The notes below the pieces were generated by a model. It made no database searches and had not been told where the DNA came from. It was given only the letters and a program-made list of their open reading frames with translations. 64,000 nucleotides of DNA from Diospyros lotus (lineage: Eukaryota > Streptophyta > Magnoliopsida > Ericales > Ebenaceae): positions 2,981,001 through 3,045,000 of the forward strand of contig NC_068350.1 of the NCBI RefSeq assembly GCF_014633365.1. The letters are read 5' to 3'. The position numbers were made by a program, and so were the translations under genes. Positions 1-12,700 of this stretch are shown here, one piece after another (within the stretch, counting starts at the first letter, position 1; every line of letters starts with the position of its first letter).

Positions 1-1029
1 CCTTTAGTGATGAATTGAGTAGAGACTTTAGGAAGTTGAAATGCTAATTCTACACTCAATTTCACATTTCGGACGTGACGTAGTTTACAAGAACTTTTTT
101 TTGTATTGTTTCGTATTGTTTTATTCGTGAAAATATAAAACAATGTATTCACACTTCAAATGTCTGAAACGTCCTTCTTTTTCACGACAAATGGCGGGGT
201 TGGCGTGGGCAGATGAGTAACTGTGGATGTGCCCCCCATTCTTTCTGACCATTAAGGGAATGGATTTTAATTAGTTTAAACACGTCCCCCCCCCCCTTAG
301 GCCATTGAAGAGCCGGCTTTGTGTTATTATCTGATAATGATAATGACTGTTATCCGACTTCAATCTCATTGTCTACCGAGTGGCATTCAATAAGGGCTTT
401 ACGAGTGGATTCTTACGCGTTAATTGTATTATTATTACATTATTTTTTAATATAATAACTATAATAATTAATTTAAATTCAAAAAATTTATTAAAAAACA
501 CGATCTTGCCCTCTTTTCTTACAAAAAATACTAATTTGAGATACACCTAAAATCGAAAATTGTTAAAACAGCCTTAAAATTGAAGAGAATTCAAAATTAA
601 AAAAAAAAAAAAAGACTATCACATCGTGCATCAAGTGGTGATTGACCCTCTAACTTTCATCGTCTGTATTTATTTATCTTAGTCAATATTTACACATACC
701 ATCCTAATAAGATATTGGGGCACCTCGGCTATTTTATGGGTTTAAAATCATATTATTTTGAATTATTTTATTTTATTTTATTTATATTATTATATATTTT
801 TTATTTTTATTGTTGTTGACATAAGAACTTGTAATTAATATTCTATATATATATATTAAATAAATTTATAAAACACGTAGAATAACTTATAAATTAAATA
901 CACCAAACAATCATACAAAAATTTAAATTTAAATTAAGGTAACATTATTATTGAAATCAACATTTTCCTTTGTAGCAGGGAATACCCTGACGTACATGAT
1001 AAGAGATAGGTCTATTCTAGGCATGCCAT

Positions 1030-1049
1030 CCACGTGACATGTCACGTGG
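1030..1049. promoter_or_regulatory. Perfect 20-bp palindrome with two G-boxes
   Basis: CCACGTGACATGTCACGTGG reads the same on both strands. It contains two CACGTG cores 12 bp apart (centre to centre), the binding site of plant bZIP/bHLH factors. Confidence 0.7.
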
Positions 1050-1635
1050 GTAGGCCCTCCATTTCCTTCCATGCCAAAATAATTTAAGACTCACTTAAAC
1101 CAATGATTATTATCATATTGGTGTATTAAAATTAAATATATTAACATTAAATAAGACATTATTTTTTTAAAAAATGGTCGACTAAGTTTTTATATTTTAA
1201 TAAGAATTAGGGTTAAATTGGTCAATATACTTTAAAAAAAAAAAAAAGAAAGCACGACGTACAAGGACATATGATTCTTTAAATTTTAAATTGTGATTGT
1301 ATGGGATTATTTTAATTAAGAAACGTATAATATTTAATATGAATTAATTTAATGATATTTTAAGGACATTATTTATAGAGGGCGGATGCACGCGGGAATC
1401 TCTTTTTAAGGGTTAGTGGAAGTTGCTTGGCTTTGAAATTTGTTTGGTATTTGGGCATCTTCGCATTCATAGGTTCCCTAGTCAATTTTGTGTCCTAAAG
1501 AAGATGATGGACCCACGTGGCCATGTTTATTGGCTTGTTTGGCCCATAGCAAGAAACAATTTTGTATGATGGTGTATTATTTTTTATTGTAAAAAGAAGT
1601 AAGAATTTAAAATTTTTGGTCTTGAGAAAAAAATT

Positions 1636-2248
1636 GATGTCGCATGGGCAAAGGTAGAAAATCCATTAAAAAGCAAGCTGAAATTAAGAATGAAAATCCA
1701 AAATAGTATTCAAGAAACTGAAGCGTTTTCTAGAAACATGGACTTGCTTTCAGAAATTAAGTCTCTCAAAAATTATAAATAGTTCTACAAATATTCTAAT
1801 TTTTTAGAAATCGTAACTAGTTTTAAGAGACTGAAATCTTTTAAAAACCAACATACAAATCCCTTTTTGAAAAAGTCTTAAAAGAAACACAAACATAATC
1901 ATTTTGACATTTGAAAATTCGTATGAGAATTTCATAAATGATATGACACATGGGCAAAGGTAAAAAATCCATTAAAAAACAAGCTCAAAACAATAATGAA
2001 AACCCAAAGCAATCTTCGAGAAACTGAAACGTTTTCTAAGAACATGGACTCCCTCTCAGAAATTAAGTCTCTCAAAAATTATAAGTTATCCTAGAAAGAT
2101 TCTGATTTTTTAAAAATCGTTACTAGTTTCGGGAGACTGAATCTTTTGAAAACTAACATACAAATCCCTTTTTGAGAAAGTCCTAAAAGAAACACAAACA
2201 TAATCATTTTGACATTCAAAAATTCATGTGAGAATTTCATAAATGATA
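1636..2248. repeat. Tandem duplication, unit about 306 bp
   Basis: Two direct copies (about 1636-1941 and 1942-2248) share ATGGGCAAAGGTA, AAGTCTCTCAAAAATTATAA, ACATACAAATCCCTTTTTGA and AAACACAAACATAATCATTT in order. About 87% alike by eye. Non-coding. Confidence 0.85.
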
Positions 2249-3621
2249 GATATTATTAACAAAAATCTTAATTTTGATCGATCTTGAACTACCAATTATA
2301 CTTATCACAAATCTCCAAGCTCCAGCCTTCTCTACAAATAAACGATCCCTTGTTCTAAAAAATATATACTTATAATATTAATTTCAATATTACATTCAAA
2401 TCTTTAACAAATTCGATTACCTAATTTAAATATCATGGTATTCTTGCAAAGATTGCCCAATACTCTCTGATCATTCTTTTTTTTGCATATCTCAATAAAT
2501 AAATTTATTATAATACTTGAGAGACAATAATAATAAAAGTGAAAAATAAAATGACCTAAAATCAATTAAAATTTTTCTAGCAAAATTTATTTTCACAAAA
2601 ATAATTATCAATAAGAGTAAGCATTTCATAGTTGTATTAAACTAGCATAAGTTTTGGCCTTTATTTATAATACATTATTTATTAAAATTAAAAACAATTT
2701 TTGAATTACATAAACTAAGATGGGGTTGTTTGATTTTGTTTTTTTATTTTATTTTTAAAATTTAAAAATAATATTGTTTGGTTGGGTGTGTTTTCCATTA
2801 AAAGTGATCAATTATATTAGTTTTCTTGTAATTTGAGTTATTTTTGTGAAAATATCATATAATTTAAATTTAGTATTTGAGATATCTGTAATTTTTCTTA
2901 AATAACCCCTTTTAATAGTTAAAATTATAATTATCATATAATTTCTCTTGTCGTGAGCATCTCTAATATCTAACAAGAGAACGACATAATAACATAAATA
3001 AAAATTTAATACCAAATACTTGAAAAAAATTGACCAATCATGCCACAATGTGATACCCACAATTTGGCAAATAGGCTCAAATCATCTACCTTTCTTGGTA
3101 TTCTTTGATCCATTGATTTGAGAATCATTTAGGCATGAGTTGATTTGGAATCAACTTCTATTCATGAAAAAGGTGAAAAAATTGTGTATTTGTTATACTC
3201 ATGTATCATAAGAAATAGATGTGTGGTCTAATTGGATTATACATCAATTATAACCAATTTGAGGTCTTAATGATATTATTAACAAGATCTTAATAGTGGG
3301 TATGTAGTTTAATAAGTAAATTAAAATATAAGATATGACTCTTTTAAATTTCTATTTTTTTTAATAAAGTGGCCTTAAATTAGTTTTCGATCACAATTAT
3401 TGAACTTGCACATGTGCTAATGGGTATATATGATGAGGTTGGATCCGATTCAATGGGTGTGTTAGAAAAAGACAAAACTCGATATTTTTTAAATTTTATA
3501 ATAAAATGGCGTCTTTGAAATGTATGGTAATAAGAACATGCATTATGGTAGTAAGTATGCAACTATACATAGACCACAAAATACATATTTTTGTTTTTAT
3601 ATTTTAACATTTTTTTAATAT

Positions 3622-4481
3622 GGTTACTCGAACTTTTCGTAATTTCGATTATACTTCTAAACTATACATTTTTTAGTCAATTGCACACTTCAATTAAAAT
3701 GTAAACACAAGCGTGTTAAAATGCCCACATTACTTCTCACACAACTACCATTTTCATCATAATATTTTCTTTCAATGGCCGACGACAAGACAAGTGCAAA
3801 AGTTGTCATCGGTCAAGAAAAGCAGAAGATGGAGGCGTCGATAGTGGTGGCAGGTGAAAATGCGAAGGCATAGGTAGTGGTGGAAGGTGTTGCCACCCTG
3901 CACCTTTCACCATCTCCAATGCCTTTGCTTTTTCACCTTTCGTCACTAACAAAGCTTTCCACCATTGTTGGAGATGGCCTCTGCATTTTCTGTCGTCATA
4001 AACACCTTCGCCTCTTCACCTTCCACCACTACAGGCACCCTCGCCTCTTCACCTTCTGCCACTACCAATGACAACATTTGCACATTTTGCCATCATCGAT
4101 GCCTCGCTTCTTTATTTTTCGTCATCGCTGACGCCTTTACCTCTTCGCCGTTTATCACCACTAACGATGGCCTTTGCACTTTTCACCACCATAGACACCT
4201 TAACTTCTTCACATTTTGCCATTGTTGAGGCCTTCGCCTCTTTGCCTTGCACTTTTCCCAACTAATGACGGCCTCTACATCTCTTCTCCTTAGTTGTCGG
4301 TCTGCACGTATCTCATTCCCAGCCATTTAAATAAGAAATTGAGGCGAAAATGATGGTTGTGTGAGGGGTAATCTGATAATTTCAGCACACGTGTTGCATA
4401 CTCTAACTAAGGTGTATAATTAACTTTAAAATATATAGTTCATGGGTGTAATCGAAACAACGAAACGCTTAAATAAACACA
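3622..4481. mobile_element. Mutator-like non-autonomous element with long TIRs
   Basis: Left arm (about 3622-3765) and the reverse complement of the right arm (about 4345-4481) share TTTCGATTA[TC]AC, AACTATA, a CAATTGCACAC/TAATTATACAC block and CTCACACAAC..CATTTTC. The body is richer in GC and pyrimidines, with CTTCGCCTCTTCACCTT-like short repeats. No transposase and no clear target duplication. Confidence 0.6.
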
Positions 4482-4639
4482 CACACAAAATGTGAAAGTA
4501 GAAGAATAAAAATATGTGTTTAACCAAACATACCCTATAGATTGTGATAGTAGATTAATGAAATGAGAACAATCAAATTCAGAAAATGAATAATAGATTT
4601 TTATATATATAAAAGTAGGATAGTCTTGAAAAAAAAAAA

Positions 4640-4889
4640 TTTCCCCCAAAACTTGTATTAATGATTTGCAGTTAATACTTATTGCATTAATAATTTACAA
4701 TCTGTAATTTGTATTAATAATTTAAAATTTTCAATTGCTTTAAAATAATAAGTAGTAATAAAATTTCTCCCCAAAACTTGCATTAATGATTTACATTTAA
4801 TACTTATTGCATTAATAATTTATATTTTGTAATTTACATTAATAATTTAAATATTTCAATTGTTTTGAAATAATATGTACTAATTATTG
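4640..4889. repeat. Tandem duplication, unit about 125 bp
   Basis: CCCCAAAACTTG[TC]ATTAATGATT begins copies near 4644 and 4769. TTAATACTTATTGCATTAATA and TAATTTAAA..TTTCAATTG follow in both. Confidence 0.8.
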
Positions 4890-6360
4890 TAAAATTAATA
4901 ATGAATTTTAAATATATGATTTTTTCAATACTAATTATAGAATTTCTAATACATTATTATGTGAATATTAAATATTTAATTAATCTGTCAATCAATCAAA
5001 AATAAATACTATTTATAAGGAATATGAATAGATACTTAAAATATTAACTAAGTCACGAAAAATTATCCATTAAATAAAATCTTATCTTTGTATAATATAA
5101 TAATATATAATATATTATATTAAAGTAGAATAGTTTGCAAATTTTTGTTCCCTCCAAAAATCTGCCAAGCTATTTTTTGCCTCTAAAATTTTTATCAAAT
5201 TTGTATAGGTTTTATGAGATATATTAATAGACAACTTACATTATTAATTAAGTTATAGAAAATTATCCATTTATTTAAAATATTATCTTCATATCTTTAT
5301 TCTATATATATTTATATAATATTAAAATATGATAGTCAAACAAAGTATTTTGTCAAGTGTCAATCAATGGTGAATTTTTTCCCTCAAAAATTTTATTAAA
5401 ACAAAGGTAGCGATCAATTAATTATTAATTATTTTAATAATTATATTATAGTCTTAAAAATGTGATATTTTAACAAATTCATAAAAAAAACATTTAAGGT
5501 TGTCAAATGCTAGGGTTTTTCAATGCCAATTAATATTTAAAGTATCACATTTTTAAGACTATGGAAGAAATCAAAATTCATATTTTTAAAATTTTGTTAT
5601 TATTGAAAAAACTTAGTCTTACTCATATTTAAGAGTTTTAATTTATATTTCTAATTATAATATAATAAATAGAAAATAACGAACGTCTTTGAATGAAAAT
5701 ATTATAGATTTTATAATATTTATTTATAAATAAATATAATATACTGAATAAAAAAATTTATAAGTATTTTGTCAAGTGATCTACTTAATTTGTTAATTAT
5801 TCTTTAACACATTGAATGACAATACATTGAATTAAAAGTGTTCTCAATTAGCATATTGAATAGCGAATAATTAATTAAACTTAAATTTTGATAAATGATT
5901 AAAGATTTTAAAAAAATTATAATTATTAATTATGTTAAAATTATTTAAAATAACAAATTTATTTTATTATTTTTAAATTAAATTATTCCGTGTGTATCAT
6001 AACGGGTTCACCACTAGTTGTTGTTGATATGAGATGAGTAAAAGCATAAGTTCCAATGGAATAGAATTAGATGTCCCCACTCAACCAAACCTCAAGTAAG
6101 CATCTTGGTGTTGTCAATTAGGAATGGATGGATGAAGGCCAAAAGGGATATTAAAATTAGACATAAAGCTAGTAGTAGTTAAAGTGTTAGATTAATCGAG
6201 ATTATAATAATTAATAGAAGATCTTGTTACTTTTGCTTAAAAATAGCTTAACCTGTTTTAAAATCAAAGCTACTAAACTAATGGTAATACTTTAAAAAGC
6301 ACGAACCCATTACTAAAGCTTTAGTAGCGTTAATACGTCACTTTGTATAGTTAGAAATCA
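4890..6360. other. AT-rich spacer
   Basis: Very AT-rich, no open frame of note, no gene or clear element seen. Confidence 0.6.
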
Positions 6361-7243
6361 GGGCTAATAGCATAAAAATATATATATATATATATATATT
6401 TTCACGTTTTTGTAATTTTATTTAAATGTTTTAATTTTGACAATAAACGTCCAATTTGAACGATTGATTACAATTTTAATCACAATCTAAATCCGATTTG
6501 AGAGGCGTGTGCTTTGACTGATGTGGCATGCCACTTAGCATTTTATAATATTTTATGTGGGCCCACATTGACATATGAAAAAGAAAATAAAAAAGAAAAT
6601 GATGTTAAATATATATATATATATAGAGAGAGAAAGCGAGTCAGAAGGAAGACAAGTGAATAACGGAAACGATGACAACGTTAGGTTAGAGACGACGGCT
6701 AATCTAGACGTTAAAGGTGGCGATGGAGGTCAATCTAGAATCTGAAAACTTGATGATTGATCTTTCACATCGATGAGTCTTGCTTAAGCAACCAACGACA
6801 AAGGTGAGGTGGCTAACAAAATACGTCATTGGCTGGCAATGGCAAGAGTAGAGGGTCGTCAGTCACCTTCTATGAGGTGGTTGTAAGCAGGGGAAACCCA
6901 GATAAGTCGCCGATCTAACTTCTAGATCAGACGTTATTGTCATGAGCATGAGAAAACCCATATCGATTGCCTCCTCTAACTTCCAGATCAGTCGCCATTG
7001 TTATTCGTCGTTGTAGCCGTCTTTTTTATTTTTTTTCATTTGTGTCAACGTAGCCAATTCAAAATGTTTTAAAATATCATATAGCGTGCCACGTCAATAG
7101 GCGCACACGCCTCTGAAATCGGATTCGGGTCGTGAATAAAATTGTAATCAATTGACTAAATCGAGTATTAATTGTCAAAATTAAAACGTTTGAATAAAAT
7201 TACAAAAATACAAAAATATTTGATTTTTTCATGCTAAAATCCC
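6361..7243. mobile_element. Mutator-like non-autonomous element, long TIRs, 9-bp duplication
   Basis: Left arm from GGGCTAATAGCATAAAAATA matches the reverse complement of the right arm, GGGATTTTAGCATGAAAAAA, over about 200 bp. Shared blocks are TTTTTGTAATTTTATT, GTTTTAATTTTGACAAT, GATTACAATTTTA and GAGGCGTGTGC. Flanks TAGAAATCA (6352-6360) and TATAAATTA (7244-7252) agree at 7 of 9 positions, fitting an old Mutator-type target duplication. No transposase inside. Confidence 0.7.
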
Positions 7244-7252
7244 TATAAATTA

Positions 7253-9289
7253 TTGTAAATACACAAGTTATTAGTAAAATAGAAAGGGAGGGTCTATTAT
7301 TTTTTATGCGTTACTTTTCCATTCCAGCTTAAGTTAAAAAATTTAATAGACCCTAACAACAAAAATCAATTGAAATTTTGTAGGCAAATGACTTGGATAA
7401 AGCCCAAGACCGATGTAAGCCCATAAGGCCCAAGGCCTATGAAAGCCCATAAGGCCCAAGACCAATGCTGGACACGGGCTGTTTGATAAATGACCATTCA
7501 TTGGAGCAGTGAGTACGGGTCCAATAGCCCATCACTCTCTGTTTTTGTATTTTGTAGAGTATTAGAAAGCATACCATGCTATATGGGATTATATCGAATT
7601 TTTTTTATTATTTTTAATATAATTTTTTTAAAAAAATATGTATATATTTTATTTATTTCATTTAAATATAAATTTTCATAAAAAAAATTAAACAATAATT
7701 AACTGACTTACACTTTAATAATATATTATATGTAAATTATATTATTATTTATTTTAAAACAATTTTTTGCTTTGGATTAGTTTCAAATCGGATTGAAATT
7801 AGTTGAAGTAAAAGTGTGAATAAACGATCGATTAGATCGAATTTTAGTCGGTCTAGACCAAATTCATTTTTTGATTTAAATTAAAATTTAAACACGATAT
7901 GACTTAATTATCATAATGCAAATGTCTTTACCCATAATTTAATATTGATTTTTCTTCGATTTAAATTATTTAGTTTGTTCATGATCATTGATAATTATGA
8001 TAATTTGTTCATGCCACATCAATGGTTTATGTACATACATATAATATAATTATAAATTTTTTACTCATGTTGATTGATATATAAACCATAATGATCCATT
8101 TGACCATTGAACTGTAAATCACTACATTTTTCGGTTCGATATTTGGTCCAATTCTAAAAACATTAGTGTCAATTGTTAAATATATTTGTTAAATAAATTA
8201 TTGAATATATAATTATTAAAAATATTATACAATTTTGTTTTATCAAATTCCATATTTTATGTTTATTTCCAAACAATTGCAAATGACATGTTATGGCTTT
8301 TATACTTTTGTTATTTTTTTTATTTTTGTTGTTTTTAAATTATTTTTTTGTAGGAAGTTAAAAATTACATTTGCTTTCATATATATTGTATTTCTAAAAC
8401 AAGTAAAATAGTTTAATTTATTTCAAGATTAATTTTATAAAATAATTTAACAACCACATAATTTTAAATTCATTTATGAAATAAAAAGTGGCCATGGCTT
8501 TTTTAATAAAAAAAGAAACCGCCTAACTCAAAATATATTATGTAACGTTTTTTAATTTTATAAGAGTAAAAATGTCGATATGGGGAGACATTTAAAAAAA
8601 CCTTTGTTAAGAGACATCTAGATTAGTAATGACTATTCTCGATAAAAAAATAATTAAATTCTCGTTATTTGATTAATTATTGTCTTTAAAAAATAATTAA
8701 ATTATAATCACGAGTGATTATTTGAATATATGTTTAATTAGAAATAAAACTAACGCTATTAAATATTGTTACTTGCACATTTAAGTTGACACCCATTAAT
8801 CAATTATTAATACATCTTTTATTAAATCGTTCAAGTAAATGATATATTGGTAATTCTCTAAAGCATTTGCATTTATTGTTTGAATGAATTATCAATATAT
8901 TATTTATTAAATAATTTAAATAAAAAATATATTAGTAATTAATTAATGAGGATTCAACTTAAATGTACAAATAACATTATTCAAAATATTAAGATGATAT
9001 TTATTTATTATAATTATTAACTTAATCATAAATTAAAAAATATAATAATAATTTATTTGATTATTTTTAGATTTAAAATATAAAAAAATAATATTATTTA
9101 TCTAAATTGAATCTAGGTGATACATTTTTATTAAAAAGGTATAAATAGTTATGCTTATTATATATTTTTTAATTATTTAAAAAAAAATCACCATAAATAA
9201 CATTATTCAATACAAAATTACTTCACGGTCAAATCAAAATGTGACAGTTTATTTATTTTTTAATATTATTTAGTGGGCACCAAGAGCCA
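7253..9289. other. AT-rich spacer upstream of the sucrose transporter
   Basis: No gene supported. Contains a short repeated phrase AAGCCCATAAGGCCCAAG at about 7418 and 7444. The open frame at 7490-7681 is AT-driven and not recognised. Confidence 0.55.
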
Positions 9290-9757
9290 AGAGCCAATTT
9301 TATATTTGGTTTTTGGGACGCGGGTCCGCCGATCCAGCGAGCCAGCGTCGGTGGCTGGGCTCTCCCGGTGCCTTGGTGATAAAGACACGCACAGCTCAAA
9401 AGGAAAGAGGCCAAATCCCATTTTCAATCGACGACTCAGATCAGATCCACTTCAAGACAAGTCGCCGATGACGCGTCCCATTCCCAATGCTCCTCGCTAA
9501 ATTCAACCCAGGGAGGAGGATTCCATTCAAGTGGCCCGCCGTCGCCTCGTCTCGTTGGTTCATCAATCAAAATCTGCAGGACGCTTCGTGCTGCTGCAAC
9601 CTATGCCGCCTATAGCAGCTACCTTTCCCTGAAGCCTGAAGCCGGAGACGGAGCCTCAATCACTGCTCTCACAAACCGAACGGATTCGATCTCCTTCTCC
9701 TTCTCCTTCTCCTCTGTGGATGCATTTTACAGCCCTAGCGTTTGATCTGTTCTTGCA
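9290..9757 (+). promoter_or_regulatory. Core promoter and 5' UTR of the sucrose transporter, with three uORFs
   Basis: A TATA-like tract (TTTATATTT, about 9298-9306) is followed by a GC-richer, pyrimidine-rich leader, a sharp change from the AT-rich spacer. Three upstream ORFs are visible: 9469-9501 (10 codons plus stop), 9603-9632 (9 plus stop) and 9720-9797 (25 plus stop). The last runs over the main ATG at 9758 in another frame. The transcription start is not visible, so the first uORF may lie outside the mRNA. Confidence 0.5.
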
Positions 9758-12700
9758 ATGGACGGCGCCTCGATCCGCGTGCCGTACAGGAATCTGAGGC
9801 AGGACGCGGAGGTAGAACTAGAATTGGTGGGAGTGGACGAAGCTCATCACCAGCACCATCGTCACAACCATCCTCATAATCGTTATCATGGGGATGATAA
9901 TCGGGTTGCGATTGGTCGCGATGAGAAATCGAGGGTTTCGAATGGGGACCTCTCCGATCTGTCGTCTGGTTCTTCTCCGACTCACCAGCAGCACGCGACT
10001 TTGTTGACGTTGGTCCTCGCTTGTACCGTGGCCGCCGGCGTTCAGTTCGGTTGGGCTTTGCAGCTTTCTCTTCTCACTCCTTACGTTCAGGTAATGTTGG
10101 ATTATCTGTAGTTTTGCAAGAGCTGAACATGTCTGGTTCCTTGAATGTCGTTTTGATTTTGAGCATCTAGAGACAAGGATGAACACTTAAACTAGCTCCG
10201 CTTGGTAATATTCTTAGTTTTATCATGTATTTATCCTTGCAAAACCTTAAATCACCTACATGTAACCCTCAAATGCAGAAGAAAATTGCATGCTAAACTT
10301 AGCTCTCATTATGATTTAGTCATTTGGACATATAAAATTAAGCAGCATATAGTCAAAATGAATGTTGCTTTGATGAGCTTTTCCGATGCTAAGCTTTTCT
10401 TGATTTTGTAAATAAAAAGTTAACTAATGCAGAGGTCAAAAAAACTTATGTTTCCTATACATTTTTCCCCCTTATATTAGAAAATAAACTTATGTTCTGT
10501 TGAGGGATGATTAGATGAAAAAACTACAAAACAGTTTTACAATTAGGGATAAAACCAGTGTAGGTTCGAAGTTGGAATGGTACATCAAGGGGGGCTCTTG
10601 ACTTAACTAAGAGTGTCTTTGAAAGAAAAGTAAACCATAGAGATCTTAAATGCTAAAAATAAATCACATGGGGTCTGCATGAAAATGGTTCAAATCAAAA
10701 GGGTTTGGGTGGTATTTACTCCAAAAGAAAGAGAAAAAAACATTTTTTTGACAACAGAAAGAAGCACCAAATAAACTAGAAAAGGCAAGCAAAAGAAAAG
10801 CCTGGGTTTTGAGCCAAATGAAAATGAATAAAAGACAAAAATCAAAATGAGGGGGGATTTAGGAAAGATGGAATGACTATTTCTCAAAGTTATTCAATGA
10901 AGGTGGAGAAACATGCCTTATATCAGGGTATCTTGGTAATTTTGAAGAAGAAAAGAATTACATGTTCTATAAATGTATCTGCCCAAATAAAATAAAAAAA
11001 GCGTTGAAAAAGATGTAGAATAATAAAACAGTTGGATCAGATGATATCCCAATAGAAGCGTGGGAATGCATGGGGGAGAAGAAGGAATTTTTGGGTTAAA
11101 AACATTATTTAATGTGACCCTTAAATAAAAAAGGATGTCGAATGAGTAGAGAAAGAATATTTTAGTGCCTATTTAAAAGAATAAAGGAGATGCGTAAAGT
11201 TAATGAGCATATTTAATTATAGCAGTATCAAGCTAATAAGCCACACCATAAAACTTTGGGAGAGGGTAATTGAACACATGTCAATAAGAGAAACTAAAAT
11301 CTTCAAAAACTAATTTGTTTTATGCCCAGTAGATCAATAATGGGGAGCTATCTACTTATTGAGATGCGTAACTGAAAAGTCTAGAAATAAATAGAAAGAC
11401 TTGCATATGGTATCTAAGGCTATAAGGAAAGTTTGATATGATTATAAGACCATTTTTGTTGTATGGATTAGAATGTTGGACAATTAAGTGCAAACATGTG
11501 AATAATATGAGTGTAGCTAAGAGGATAAAGTATGAGAAAAGGCAAAATGAAAAACAAGGTCGCACGTAATATAAGGTTGCAGTAGTGCCTAGAGGGATTA
11601 AGGCTTGGGATTGTTGTTCATTTTGCTTCTCTCTCCCAACAATAGTTTTTTGCTCAAAGAGGTTTTTGCTTTCACATAAAAATGCCTTTCATGCAGGGCA
11701 AACATCACTATAAATATGCAAGAAAAGCACGTTTGCCTACTTAAGTAATTTTTCTGCCATCTTACAGCATGCCTAAATATATAAATTACTAAATTAGTCT
11801 TGTGGGCAATGATATTGTATTATTTTTCTCAACATGATGAGTACCATGGATTGTGTATCAGTTTCCTGTTTCATTGATGATGCAATTTTTAATTCATTGA
11901 TGCAGACACTTGGAATACAACATGCTTTTTCGTCATTTATCTGGCTCTGTGGCCCTATTACAGGCCTTGTGGTAAGTTACAACCATCTCTATATTTTGAA
12001 TGGGTTGGATACCCCCCCTAAACCCTATTGCTTATAATCCATGACTAACTGCCATCTTTTGTAAGGCTATACTTGAATCTTCTCAGCATGGATATTATCC
12101 AATGTCTAACTACTTCTACTTTAATGGATAGACTCATAGATATATTAAGGTTAGGCCTGACTTCTATGTTGCATACACATTTTGTTGGTGTTGATTCGTT
12201 ATGATAAATATGTAGCAGCAGGAAGATGGATGCATACATGGTCTTGTTTAAATAGTTTATGTTTGTGGTGCAGTTGCATTTTATTTAGGCAATTAACTCT
12301 TCCCTCGGACATATTTCTGTCATAGAAGGTTGTAAAGAATTCAACAAATAATGGATTCAAAAGGAAAGGCCTTTACTTTTCCTTCCGTTTTTGCATAACT
12401 CTATGCCGCCATGTTCTTCCAAAGATGCCAGTTCTCTTGAGAAAAAAGGGAAAAAAGAAAAAGAAAAAGAAAGAATTGTGTAGCTGAAGATGTTGACCTG
12501 TGTTGCTAATTTTCATAATTTTTTTTCCTGCTTTTGTTGATACCCATTTTAAGTTGAATTCCAGTTATGATGGTTATGTCGCAACAGCAGCATAACTTGA
12601 GGAAGATCAATGATATTAAATCTCCTTTGAAGCAATAACACTAATCCTTCTGGGTGAAAGGCAAGTGATGTGGGACCCATTTTATATTAAGGATGCAAAT

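Larger units (their letters stand above)
1..3620. other. AT-rich spacer with a promoter-like left end
   Basis: No gene. 170-420 and 1380-1530 are less AT-rich and might belong to the promoter of a gene left of the window. 1030-1049 carries the double G-box palindrome. Confidence 0.5.

Noticed and set aside
3877..4265. Overlapping open frames of 64-87 codons
   Set aside because: CT-rich short repeats inside a non-autonomous Mutator-like element.
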